Below, one piece after another: positions 13,309-22,175 of a DNA stretch of 51,540 nucleotides. Below the pieces are notes generated by a model. It saw nothing but the letters and a program-made list of their open reading frames with translations. It made no database searches and was not told where the DNA came from. Each line of letters begins with the position of its first letter. Position 1 is the stretch's first letter. This stretch comes from Actinomycetota bacterium (lineage in GTDB: Bacteria > Actinomycetota > Acidimicrobiia > Acidimicrobiales > CADCSY01), in NCBI GenBank assembly GCA_016781105.1, contig JADDRA010000079.1, forward strand, positions 3,659-55,198, given 5' to 3'. The translations under genes were made by a program, and so were the position numbers.

Positions 13309-13491
13309 ATGGCATGGCCGATGCACCTCAAGCAGCGCCACCGTGACCACGTCGTGCACCGCTGGGAGCGGCCGCCCCAGGTGGAGGAGGGCCAGATTGC
13401 CCTGGTCCACGCCCCTCGGGCCGGCGTCCTCCTCGAGCACCGGGCGGCCGATGCCGACCAGCCCGAGGACGTCGTCGACCAGCCGGTCTGA
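13309..13491 (+). CDS. Small hypothetical protein (60 aa)
   Basis: ATG preceded by GGAGGAG 7 nt upstream; GC3 about 92% with AT-richer second positions. Confidence 0.5.
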   Translation: MAWPMHLKQRHRDHVVHRWERPPQVEEGQIALVHAPRAGVLLEHRAADADQPEDVVDQPV

Positions 13492-13603
13492 ACGACCAGC
13501 CCCGCGTCCCGCGCCACCTCCCGAGCCCATGTCGTCGCCCATGGCCGACCTGCTGGTAGGAAAGAGTCGAACGCAGCGTCGAGACGATCCGGGAGGTGAC
13601 GAG

Positions 13604-14374
13604 GTGGCTGATCCGATCCGTCCCTGGCGCCGGCCCCCGCCTCCCCCGCCCGACCCGTCCATCCTGCCCCCCGATCTGGTGGCCCGGGCCCGGGGCCTGC
13701 GCCTCCAGCTGGGCGACAACATGGGCGGGGGATCCGAGCACCGGCGCCGCACCCGCAACGCCTACGACGAGGCCCTGGTCCAGGTGGCCGACCTGCTCGA
13801 GCTCCCCGGCGCCCCCGACCCCGAGCTGGTCATCGGGCGGCGGGTGCTCACCACCCTGGAGCGCTCGCTGCTGGAGAAGGCGGTGGTCGCCCGGGGCGTC
13901 GACCTCGGCATCGCCGAGCGGCCGCGGCTCCGGGCCCTTGGTCCCGGGCCCCAACCCACCGGGCCCCCGGCTGCCGGCCGGACGCCCACCCCCGGACCTC
14001 CTGCCGCCAGTTCCCCTGGGTGGGACGGGCGCCGTCGCACACCCCCGAGCCCGAGCGTCGACCCGGCCCCGCCGGCCCCGCCCCCGCCCGTGCGGAGCCG
14101 CCGCGACAGCCTCCTGGTCGAGGCCCGAGCCATGCGCCGGCGCCTCGACCTCTACGAAGCCGACGACCGGTTGTGGCCGACCAAGGTGCAGGAGTGGTGC
14201 GAGGACCTCGACACCTACGACGGCCTGCTCATCGACCTCGCCGTGGCCACCGGCCTCCCGACCTCGGTGCTGCCCGAGGGTGACCGGCGGCGGCTGCTGG
14301 CCGAGGAGCGGGCCGGCATCGAGGGCGGCCTGGCCCGAGCCGGCCACGAGCTCGATCGCGACCGCGCCCACTGA
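13604..14374 (+). CDS. Hypothetical protein: two helical segments joined by a Pro-rich linker
   Basis: GTG start preceded by GGGAGGTGA; 256 aa; N part LVQVADLLELPG..., central PPAPPPPV linker, C part LLVEARAMRRRLDLYEADDRLWPTKVQEWCEDLDTYDGLL. Confidence 0.6.
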   Translation: MADPIRPWRRPPPPPPDPSILPPDLVARARGLRLQLGDNMGGGSEHRRRTRNAYDEALVQVADLLELPGAPDPELVIGRRVLTTLERSLLEKAVVARGVDLGIAERPRLRALGPGPQPTGPPAAGRTPTPGPPAASSPGWDGRRRTPPSPSVDPAPPAPPPPVRSRRDSLLVEARAMRRRLDLYEADDRLWPTKVQEWCEDLDTYDGLLIDLAVATGLPTSVLPEGDRRRLLAEERAGIEGGLARAGHELDRDRAH

Positions 14375-14393
14375 GCTGGGCGTCCTTCACCCT

Positions 14394-14423
14394 CGAGCCG
14401 GCGGCGTGCGCCGCTCGGGCTCC
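14394..14423 (+). terminator. Imperfect GC-rich hairpin between 13604-14374 and the Asp-rich ORF
   Basis: CGAGCCGGCGGCGTGCGCCGCTCGGGCTC folds as a bulged stem; no T-tract. Confidence 0.4.
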
Positions 14424-14474
14424 GGGGTAGGCTCCGGCTCGTCCCGATGTTCCTCCTTCCCTGCGAGGTGTGAG

Positions 14475-14768
14475 ATGGCTGTGGTGACCGGGCTGCGCGA
14501 CGACGACATGGAGACCACGTGGCTCCGGCCCGGAGTGACGGCCATGAGCTCGGACACCCCCCTCGGGACCGACGCCGACGGGACCGACGCTGACAGCGCC
14601 GACGTGGTCGACGGCGACAGCACCGACACCACCGACGGCGACACCGCCGACACGACCGACAGCACCGACACGACCGACAGCACCGACAGCACCGACACGA
14701 CCGACAGCACCGACACGACCGACGTCGACTCGACCGACGTGGTCGACGGCGACACCGCTGGCGCCTGA
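14475..14768 (+). CDS. 97-aa protein with Asp/Ser/Thr-rich repeat tail (candidate substrate/precursor peptide)
   Basis: ATG with GAGGTG SD; MAVVTGLRDDDMETTWLRPGVTAMSSDTPL then GTDADGTDADSADVVDGDSTDTTDGDTADTTDSTDTTDSTDSTDTTDSTDTTDVDSTDVVDGDTAGA. Confidence 0.6.
   Translation: MAVVTGLRDDDMETTWLRPGVTAMSSDTPLGTDADGTDADSADVVDGDSTDTTDGDTADTTDSTDTTDSTDSTDTTDSTDTTDVDSTDVVDGDTAGA
14599..14754 (+). repeat. In-frame STD/TTD coding repeat flanked by an exact 21-bp direct repeat (CCGACGTGGTCGACGGCGACA)
   Basis: Flanking copies at 14599-14619 and 14734-14754, 135 bp apart; interior alternates GACAGCACC and GACACGACC units. Confidence 0.9.
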
Positions 14769-16017
14769 GGCCCCCGCCGCAGTCGGCGGCGCGCTGGCCC
14801 GCTGCGTCGGCGACGCCGCCGACTTCCTCGACCGGAGCTGGGCCCGCCGGCCCCACCGCCTCGACCCCCCCGACCCCGGAGCCTTCGCCGACCTGCTGTC
14901 GCTGGCAGCCGTCGACCACGTCCTGTCGACGACCGCCCCGCGCACGCCCTCCTTCCGGCTGGTCGCCGACGGCACCCCCCTGCCCGAACCCTCCTACACC
15001 CGGTCGGGCCAGGTGGGGGGCAAGCCCTACCGGGGGGCAGCCGATGTCGCCCGGCTGTCCCAGGCCTTCGCCGACGGGGCCACCGTCGTGCTCCAGTCGC
15101 TGCACCGCTCGTGGGCGCCGCTGGCCCGCTTCTGCCGTGACCTGGAGCTGACCCTCACCCATCCGGTGCAGGCCAACGCCTACCTCACCCCGGCCGGGGC
15201 CACCGCACTGGCGCCCCACCACGACACCCACGACGTGTTCGTGCTGCAGATCCACGGCCACAAGCACTGGCGTGTGGCCGAGCCGGTGGTGGAGGCGCCC
15301 CTCCCCCGCCACCGCTCCCGCCAGGCCCTGGCCGCCGCCCAGCCGCTGCTGTTCGAGGCCGACCTGACCCCGGGCGACTGCCTGTACCTCCCCCGGGGCT
15401 TCGTCCACGCCGCCACCGCTCAGGACGGCGTCTCCCTGCACGTGACCATCGGGGTCCACGCCGTGACCGCTCACGACGTGCTCGCCGCCGTGGTCGACCG
15501 GGCCGCCGAGCACCCGGCTTTGCGGGTCCCCCTGCCCGTCGGCTTCGCCCGCGACCCCGAGGCGGCGACCCTTGCGGTGCAGGCATGCGTGGCCGAGGTC
15601 GGCCGCTGGCTGTCCTCGCTCGACCCGGTCCCGGTGGCCGAGGGGCTGCGGCGGCGGTTCTGGTCGCAGCGCCAACCCCTCCTGGAGGGCCAGCTCATCC
15701 AGCTCGTCGACCTCGGCCGCCTCGACGACGACTCGGTGGTGATCCGCCGCCCCGGTGCCATCTACGAGCCGGCGTCCCCTGGTGACGGGTACGGTGACGG
15801 GGCCGGGAGCGGGGGCGACGGGGGCCGGCTGCGCCTGCTGCTGGGCGACCGGGAGCTGGTCCTGCCCGCCGAGCTCGGTCCCGCCCTGCACCGGTTGCTC
15901 GACGGCGATCCACGACCGGTGTCAGACCTCGCCGACCTGCTCGACGAGCCGAGCCGCCTGGTCCTGGTGCGCCGGCTGGTGCGCGAGGGCCTGGTGCAGG
16001 TCGTGGCCCATGTCTGA
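14758..16017 (+). CDS. JmjC/cupin-type Fe(II)-dependent oxygenase-like protein
   Basis: FLDRSWARRPHRL, VLQSLHRSWAPL, HPVQANAYLTPAG, APHHDTHDVFVLQIHGHKHWRV (HxD), YLPRGFVHAA (distal His). Frame is open upstream but has no ATG/GTG/TTG before 15013; CTG at 14758 taken as provisional start. Confidence 0.75.
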   Translation: MAPEAPAAVGGALARCVGDAADFLDRSWARRPHRLDPPDPGAFADLLSLAAVDHVLSTTAPRTPSFRLVADGTPLPEPSYTRSGQVGGKPYRGAADVARLSQAFADGATVVLQSLHRSWAPLARFCRDLELTLTHPVQANAYLTPAGATALAPHHDTHDVFVLQIHGHKHWRVAEPVVEAPLPRHRSRQALAAAQPLLFEADLTPGDCLYLPRGFVHAATAQDGVSLHVTIGVHAVTAHDVLAAVVDRAAEHPALRVPLPVGFARDPEAATLAVQACVAEVGRWLSSLDPVPVAEGLRRRFWSQRQPLLEGQLIQLVDLGRLDDDSVVIRRPGAIYEPASPGDGYGDGAGSGGDGGRLRLLLGDRELVLPAELGPALHRLLDGDPRPVSDLADLLDEPSRLVLVRRLVREGLVQVVAHV

Positions 16018-16993
16018 GGGGGCCGCTCCCCAGGCGACGGTGTCGGTGACCTGTGCCGCGGCCTCCCTGGGCCGCCACGAGGCGTTGGTGGCCAGTGCCT
16101 CCCGGGTGCGGTCGTGGCTGCTGATCGAGCAACCCGGGTCCTGGGGCCGGGACGCCCTGCTCGAGAGCGGCCTCGACCCCGTCCTGGCGTCCGCCCTCCT
16201 GGCTCGGTGCCGGCGGGCGGGAGTGCGCCCCATCCTGATCCGGCGCCCACCCTCGCTGCACTCGGCCGCTCCCGGCGCCCTTGGCCACCGGCGTTGCTAC
16301 CTGGCCCACTCCGGGATTCACCGGAGCTGGTCGGAGGCCCTCGACCTCGACGATCCCGCCTCCCTCCTCGACCTCGACCTCGGCCTGCTGGCGTCGGACC
16401 GGCCACCGGGCCTGGGGGCCGCCGAACCCGGACCGCTGCTGTTGGTCTGCACCAACGGGCGCCACGACCGCTGCTGCTCCGACCTGGGGCGCCCCCTGGT
16501 CCGGGCCCTGGTCGAGGCCGGCTCGCACGACGTGTGGGAGTGCTCCCACATCGGCGGAGACCGCTTCGCCGCCAACCTCGTGTGCCTGCCCGAGGGCGTC
16601 TACTTCGGACGGGTGGCGGCTACCGCCGGCCCAGGGGTGGTCGCCGACTACCGGCGCGGCCAGCTCAGCCTCGAGCACTACCGGGGTCGGTCGTCCCACC
16701 CCTCGCTGGTGCAGGCCGCGGAGCTGTTCGTGCGCCGGGCCAGTGGCCTGCTCGGGCTCGACGCCCTCCTGCCTCGCGCGGTCGAACCGCTCGGCGAGGA
16801 CGAGGCCGAGGTCACCTTCGTCACCGCGGGCGCCCCCGCCTCCTCGCCGCCGGGGTGGCGGGCCCGGGTGGGCCGGCGGCGCTCCCCGTGCCCGGCGGTG
16901 CTCACCTGCCGGTCGGACCGGGCCTCCTGTCCCTGGGAGTACCACCTGGTCGACCTGTCGCCGCTGGCCCTGGCCCCCTCGTCTCCCGCCTGA
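16010..16993 (+). CDS. Sucrase/ferredoxin-like (thioredoxin-fold [2Fe-2S]) family protein
   Basis: 327 aa; LLLVCTNGRHDRCCSDLGRPLVRAL...VWECSHIGGDRFAANLVCLPEGVYFGRV; start overlaps the JmjC stop (ATGTCTGA). Confidence 0.8.
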   Translation: MSEGAAPQATVSVTCAAASLGRHEALVASASRVRSWLLIEQPGSWGRDALLESGLDPVLASALLARCRRAGVRPILIRRPPSLHSAAPGALGHRRCYLAHSGIHRSWSEALDLDDPASLLDLDLGLLASDRPPGLGAAEPGPLLLVCTNGRHDRCCSDLGRPLVRALVEAGSHDVWECSHIGGDRFAANLVCLPEGVYFGRVAATAGPGVVADYRRGQLSLEHYRGRSSHPSLVQAAELFVRRASGLLGLDALLPRAVEPLGEDEAEVTFVTAGAPASSPPGWRARVGRRRSPCPAVLTCRSDRASCPWEYHLVDLSPLALAPSSPA

Positions 16994-17008
16994 GCAAGCC
17001 CGGCGCGC

Positions 17009-17866
17009 TCAGCGCCGGCGCCGCTCGGCGGCGGCCACCGTGTTGGCCAGGAGCATGGCCACCGTGGTGGGGCCCACTCCGCCCACCCGAGGTGTGATCC
17101 ACCCGGCCACCTCGGCCACCGACTCGTCGACGTCGGGCAGGATGCGCCGACCCTGGTAGCGCACCCCACCGCCCACCACCACCGCGCCGGGGCGGACGTG
17201 GCCGAGCTGGAGGATCCCGGGAACGCCGGCGGCGGCGATGACGACGTCGGCCCGCCGGGTGTGCTCGGCCCACTCGGGCACCCCGGTGTGGACCACGGTG
17301 ACCGCGGCGTTGGCCGTGGGCCGCTTCTGGCTGAGGAGCAGGGCCAGGGGCCGCCCGAGAGTGAAGCCCCGGCCCAGGATCACGACGTGGCGCCCGGCGA
17401 CGGGCACCTCGTAGTGGGCCAGCAGCGCTTCGATGCCGGCCGGGGTGCAGGGGACGGGACCGGGCATCGACAGGGCCAGGCGACCGAGGTTGGCCGGGTG
17501 GAGCCCGTCGGCGTCCTTGTCGGGGTCCATGGTGGCCAGGGCGGCCTCGTAGTCGATCTGGGCCGGCGTGGGGTGCTGGACGAGCATGGCGTCGACCGCG
17601 TCGTCGTCGTTGAAGTCGCGGATGGCGCCCACGAGGTCGTCCTGGGTGGCGTCGGCCGGGAGGTGACGGTGCGACGAGGCGATGCCGAGCTCGTCGGAGC
17701 GGGCGTGCTTGCCCCGGATGTAGCCGGCGCTGGCCGGGTCGTCGCCCACCAGGATGGTCCCCAACCCGGGCCGGTGCCCGGCAGCCACCAGCGCCTCGAT
17801 CCGGGGCCGCAGGCCGGCCAGCACCGCCTCGGCCACCGGTCCCCCGGGCATGAGCACGGCGGTCAT
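17009..17866 (-). CDS. folD: Bifunctional methylenetetrahydrofolate dehydrogenase/methenyltetrahydrofolate cyclohydrolase
   Basis: 285 aa; [61 protein letters not shown]. Confidence 0.93.
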   Translation of the reverse strand: MTAVLMPGGPVAEAVLAGLRPRIEALVAAGHRPGLGTILVGDDPASAGYIRGKHARSDELGIASSHRHLPADATQDDLVGAIRDFNDDDAVDAMLVQHPTPAQIDYEAALATMDPDKDADGLHPANLGRLALSMPGPVPCTPAGIEALLAHYEVPVAGRHVVILGRGFTLGRPLALLLSQKRPTANAAVTVVHTGVPEWAEHTRRADVVIAAAGVPGILQLGHVRPGAVVVGGGVRYQGRRILPDVDESVAEVAGWITPRVGGVGPTTVAMLLANTVAAAERRRR

Positions 17867-17927
17867 GCCGGCGACTTCTCCCGGTCCTCTCCACCGGTTC
17901 CGGGGCCGGATGCGGGAGGGGTGGGCG

Positions 17928-19451
17928 TCAATGGAGGAACTGGCGCTCGCCGGTGAGGACCATGGCCAGGCCCAGGCGGTCGGCGGCGGCGGTGACCTCG
18001 CCGTCGCGCACCGAGCCCCCCGGTTGGACCACCACGGCGACCCCGGCCGCGGCCGCCGCCTCCACCCCGTCCGGGAAGGGGTAGAACCCGTCGGTGGCCG
18101 AGGCGCCCCCGGCGGCGCGACCCCCGGCCTTGGCCGCGGCGATCTCGGCCGCCCCCACCCGGCTCTGCTGGCCGGCGCCGATCCCCACGGCCATGCCCGC
18201 CTTGACCAGGGCCACGGAGTTGGACGTGACGTGCCCGCACAGCCGCCAGGCCAGCTCGGCGTCGGCCCACTGCTCGTCGGTGGGCGCGAGCTCGGTCACC
18301 ACCCGCCAGGCATCGCGCCCGGCGACGAAGCGGGGCGCCTCCTGGACCAGGAAGGCACCGGCGAGCTGGCGGAGCTGGAGCCGGTGGGCCACGGGCGCCG
18401 GCGCGCTGAGGACACGAGTGTTCCTGCGCTTGGCCGCCAGCAGCTCGACCACCCCGTCGTCGTAGGCGGGGGCGATGACGACGTCGGCCTGGGCGGCGGC
18501 GACCATGCGCTCGGCGGTGGCGGTGTCGACCGGGCGGCTGAGCGCCACGATGCCCCCGAAGGCCGACTGCTCGTCGCCCTCGTAGGCCCGCTGGTAGGCC
18601 TGGGCGAGATCGGGGGCCACGGCCGCGCCGCAGGGGTTGGCGTGCTTGACGATGGCGACCGCACACCCGTCGCCGGCCAGGGGGACGAGATCGTGCACCA
18701 GGGCCCAGGCCGAGTCGGCGTCGTAGAGGTTGAGGTACGACAGCGCCAGGCCCTGGTGCTGGACCACGCCGTCCCACCAGGTGGTGGTCCCGACCGGTCG
18801 GTAGCGGGCCCCGGCCTGGTGGGGGTTCTCGCCGTAGCGCAAGTCCTGGGCCCGCTCCAGGGCCAGGTGCACGGTGGGTGGGAGGGGGCCGGCGGGGGCG
18901 GGGTCGGTGGCGTCGAGCCAGCCCACGATGGCGGCGTCGTAGGCGGCGGTGTGGGCGAAGGCGGCCCGGGCCAAGCGCCGGCGGGTGGCGTCGGCCAGCG
19001 ATCCTGTCGACCGAAGCTCGTCGAGCACCGGGGCGTAGTCGCCCGGGTCGACGACCACGCCCACCGAGGCGTGGTTCTTGGCTGCGGCCCGCACCATGGT
19101 GGGCCCGCCGATGTCGATCATCTCGATCGAGGGATCGGACCGGAAGGGGTAGAGGTTGGCCACGACCAGGTCGATGGGCTCGATGCCCCGGGCGTCGAGC
19201 TGGGCCAGGTGGGCGGGCTCGGACCGGTCGGCCAGGATGGCCCCGTGCACGGCCGGGTGCAGGGTCTTGACCCGGCCGTCGAGCATCTCGGGGGCGCCGG
19301 TCAGGTCCTCCACCGAGCGCACGGCCAGGCCGGCCTCGGCCAGGGTCCGGGACGTTCCGCCGCTCGACACCAGCTCCCACCCCAGCTCGGCCAGGCCCGA
19401 GGCCAGCTCGACCAGCCCGCGCTTGTCGTAGACCGACAGCAGCGCCCTCAC
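17928..19451 (-). CDS. purH: Bifunctional AICAR formyltransferase/IMP cyclohydrolase
   Basis: GTG start [54 protein letters not shown]; stop/start overlap with purN. Confidence 0.94.
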   Translation of the reverse strand: MRALLSVYDKRGLVELASGLAELGWELVSSGGTSRTLAEAGLAVRSVEDLTGAPEMLDGRVKTLHPAVHGAILADRSEPAHLAQLDARGIEPIDLVVANLYPFRSDPSIEMIDIGGPTMVRAAAKNHASVGVVVDPGDYAPVLDELRSTGSLADATRRRLARAAFAHTAAYDAAIVGWLDATDPAPAGPLPPTVHLALERAQDLRYGENPHQAGARYRPVGTTTWWDGVVQHQGLALSYLNLYDADSAWALVHDLVPLAGDGCAVAIVKHANPCGAAVAPDLAQAYQRAYEGDEQSAFGGIVALSRPVDTATAERMVAAAQADVVIAPAYDDGVVELLAAKRRNTRVLSAPAPVAHRLQLRQLAGAFLVQEAPRFVAGRDAWRVVTELAPTDEQWADAELAWRLCGHVTSNSVALVKAGMAVGIGAGQQSRVGAAEIAAAKAGGRAAGGASATDGFYPFPDGVEAAAAAGVAVVVQPGGSVRDGEVTAAADRLGLAMVLTGERQFLH

Positions 19452-20011
19452 CGAGCGCTCACCTGCTCGACGAAGGCCCGGATGGTGCGGGGGTAGAGCC
19501 GGCGCTCGACCGCCTTGATGCGCTCGTGAAGGGTGGCGGCGGTGTCCCCGGCGAGCACCGGCACCCGCTCCTGGGCCAGGATGGGCCCGGCGTCGACCTC
19601 CAGGGTGGCCAGGTGCACGGTGCACCCGGTCTCCTCCACCCCCGCCTCCAGCGCCCGGTCCACCGCGTGCCACCCGGGGAAGGCCGGCAACAGCGCCGGG
19701 TGGGTGTTGAGGATGCGACCGCCAAAGGCGTCGTGGACCGGTGTGTCGAGCACCGTCGCGAACCCGGCCATCACGACCAGCTCGACCCCATGGACCTCCA
19801 GGGCGTCGACGATGCGGTGGGTGAAGTCGAGACGGTCGAAGTCGGCGCCGAAGCTCTCCCGGCGCACCACCTCGGCCGGCACCCCGGCCCGCTCGGCCAC
19901 CTCGGTGGCCCGGCACGGCCGGTCGACCACCACCACGGCCACCTCGATGCCGGCGGCGAGGATGGCCTCGAGGATGGTGCCGCTGCCCGACGCCAGCACC
20001 CCGATGCGCAC
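19448..20011 (-). CDS. purN: Phosphoribosylglycinamide formyltransferase
   Basis: MRIGVLASGSGTILEAI; VVMAGFATVL; ILNTHPALLPAFPG; GCTVHLATLEVDAGPILAQ. Confidence 0.92.
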   Translation of the reverse strand: MRIGVLASGSGTILEAILAAGIEVAVVVVDRPCRATEVAERAGVPAEVVRRESFGADFDRLDFTHRIVDALEVHGVELVVMAGFATVLDTPVHDAFGGRILNTHPALLPAFPGWHAVDRALEAGVEETGCTVHLATLEVDAGPILAQERVPVLAGDTAATLHERIKAVERRLYPRTIRAFVEQVSAR

Positions 20012-20099
20012 CGGCGGGACGGTACCAGCGGTCCGGCCACCACCCTGCCTGCCGCCCGCTCGAGCTACCCCTGCCGGTGGCGGCGGCGGTGGGAGGGCG

Positions 20100-20984
20100 T
20101 CAGGTCAGGGAGGCGACCGTCTCGGCCACCAGGCGGGCGGCCTCGCTCGGGTCACGGCCCACGGCCACCCCCGCCGCTTCCAAGGCATCGATCTTGGCCC
20201 GGGCCGTGCCCCGAGTGCCCGAGACGATGGCCCCAGCGTGGCCCATCCGCCGCCCCGGCGGGGCCGTGACCCCGGCCACGTAGCCCACCACGGGCGTGGC
20301 CATCCCGGCCACGTACTCGGCCGCCTCCTCCTCGGCCGAGCCGCCGATCTCGCCGATGAGCAGCACCACCCGGGTGTCGGGATCGGCCTCGAACAGGGCC
20401 AGGCAGTCGACGAAGGTGGTCCCCGGCACCGGGTCGCCCCCGATGCCCACGCAAGTGGTCTGGCCCACCCCGGCCTGGGTCAGCTCGTGGAGGGCCTGGT
20501 AGGTGAGCGTGCCCGAACGGCTCACGATGCCCACCGGGCCTCCGCCCCGGCCGATCTCCCCGGCGGTGATGCCGATGTTGGTCCGTCCCGGGCTGATCAC
20601 CCCCGGGCAGTTGGGCCCGAGCAGGCGGGTGCCGGGGAAGTCGTGCACCAGGGCGGCGTGCATGCGGGCCTGGTCGTGGGTGGGGACGCCCTCGGTGATG
20701 ACCACCACCAGCTCGATGCCGGCGCCGGCCGCCTCCAGCACCGCCGGGGCCACGCCTGGAGCCGGCACGAAGATGCACGAGGCGTTGGCCCCGGTGGCGT
20801 CCACCGCCTCGCCCACGGTGGCGAAGACGGGGATGCCCTCGACGTCGGTCCCTCCCTTGGTCGGGTGGGTCCCGGCCACCACCTGGGTGCCGTAGGCCCG
20901 GTTGCGCAGCCCGTAGAAGCGTCCCTGGCTCCCGGTGAGCCCCTGGTAGACCACCCTGGTGGTCTCGTCGGCCAGGATGGTCAC
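20100..20984 (-). CDS. sucD: Succinate--CoA ligase subunit alpha
   Basis: 294 aa; [56 protein letters not shown]. Confidence 0.95.
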   Translation of the reverse strand: MTILADETTRVVYQGLTGSQGRFYGLRNRAYGTQVVAGTHPTKGGTDVEGIPVFATVGEAVDATGANASCIFVPAPGVAPAVLEAAGAGIELVVVITEGVPTHDQARMHAALVHDFPGTRLLGPNCPGVISPGRTNIGITAGEIGRGGGPVGIVSRSGTLTYQALHELTQAGVGQTTCVGIGGDPVPGTTFVDCLALFEADPDTRVVLLIGEIGGSAEEEAAEYVAGMATPVVGYVAGVTAPPGRRMGHAGAIVSGTRGTARAKIDALEAAGVAVGRDPSEAARLVAETVASLT

Positions 20985-22156
20985 GCCACCGGCGCTCCCG
21001 CTGGCTCCCCCGTGGCTGCGGCCGCCAGCTCCACCGCCGTGCGGGCTGCCTCCACCATGGTGGGCCGGGAGCGCAGGCGGGCCGACTCGTGGCCGGCCAG
21101 GATGGCTCGGCCCTCGGCCGCGTTGGTCCCGTCGAGGCGCACGACGATCGGTGAGGTGATCTCGACGCGCTCGAGCGCCTCGACGATGCCCCGGGCCACC
21201 TCCTCGCCCCGGGTGATGCCACCGAAGATGTTGACCAGGATGGCCGCCACCTCGGGGTCGGCGTTGACCAGCTCCAGGGCGGCGGCCATGACCTCGGCCT
21301 TGGCTCCTCCACCGATGTCGAGGAAGTTCGCCGGCCGGCCGCCCACCTGGGCGACGACGTCGAGGGTGCTCATGGCCAGGCCGGCGCCGTTGGCGATGAT
21401 CCCCACGCTGCCGTCCAAGCCGACGTACTGCAGGCCCCGGGCCCGGGCCGCCCGCTCCCGCTCGTCACCCTCCTGGGTGGCGGCGTAGCGGTCCCAGTCG
21501 GGGTGGCGGTAGGCGGCGCTGTCGTCGAGGGTCACCTTGGCGTCGAGCGCCACCAGCGAGCCGGCAGCGGTGACCACGAGGGGGTTGACCTCGACCAGCT
21601 CGGCGTCGCCCTCGCTGTAGGCCACCCACAGCCGCCCGAGCAGCTCGATCAGGTCCCGGGCGCCCGGACCCGACAGCCCGGCGGCGGCGATCCAGCCCCG
21701 GCAGCCGTCGGTCGTCAGACCCTCGACGGGATCGATGTGCAGGCGGGCCACGGCGCCGGGATCCTCGGCCGCCACGGCCTCGATGTCGACCCCGCCCCGG
21801 GCCGAGAGCAGACCCAGGTGGGCCCGGGCGGCGCGGTCGAGGGTGAAGCTGACGTAGTGCTCGGCGGCGATCTCCGCCGCCGCCTCCACCCAGACCCGCT
21901 CGACCAGGTGGCCCGAGATGTCCATGCCGAGGATGGCCTCGGCCGCCGCCCTGGCCTCGCCGGCGTCGGCGGCCACCCGGACGCCCCCGGCCTTGCCCCG
22001 GCCGCCCACCCGCACCTGGGCCTTGACCGCCGCGGGGAACCCCAGCTCCTCGGCCGCGGCCACGGCCTCGTCGGCGTCGGTGGCTACCTTTCCGGCGGGA
22101 ACGGGGACCCCGAAGGAGCCCAGGAAGCCCTTGCCCTGGTACTCGAAGAGGTCCAC
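20981..22156 (-). CDS. sucC: ADP-forming succinate--CoA ligase subunit beta
   Basis: GTG start VDLFEYQGKGFLGSFGVPVPAG; VEVNPLVV; FLDIGGGA; VNIFGGITRGEEVA. Confidence 0.95.
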   Translation of the reverse strand: MDLFEYQGKGFLGSFGVPVPAGKVATDADEAVAAAEELGFPAAVKAQVRVGGRGKAGGVRVAADAGEARAAAEAILGMDISGHLVERVWVEAAAEIAAEHYVSFTLDRAARAHLGLLSARGGVDIEAVAAEDPGAVARLHIDPVEGLTTDGCRGWIAAAGLSGPGARDLIELLGRLWVAYSEGDAELVEVNPLVVTAAGSLVALDAKVTLDDSAAYRHPDWDRYAATQEGDERERAARARGLQYVGLDGSVGIIANGAGLAMSTLDVVAQVGGRPANFLDIGGGAKAEVMAAALELVNADPEVAAILVNIFGGITRGEEVARGIVEALERVEITSPIVVRLDGTNAAEGRAILAGHESARLRSRPTMVEAARTAVELAAAATGEPAGAPVA

Positions 22157-22163
22157 CGGGGCC

Positions 22164-22170
22164 GATACTA
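22164..22170. promoter_or_regulatory. Putative overlapping divergent -10 elements (plus GATACT 22164-22169; minus TAGTAT 22165-22170)
   Basis: Only 19 bp separate the divergent start codons at 22156 (-) and 22176 (+). Confidence 0.45.
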
Positions 22171-22175
22171 CGACG

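Noticed and set aside
14569-14756. CRISPR-like direct repeat array
   Set aside because: Repeat units are codon-level (GACAGCACC/GACACGACC), in frame, with no unique spacers.
13596-14768. 390-aa ORF joining the 13604 gene region and the Asp-repeat tail
   Set aside because: Its first ~290 codons are out of frame with the better-supported GTG ORF at 13604; only the end (from ATG 14475) has coding character.
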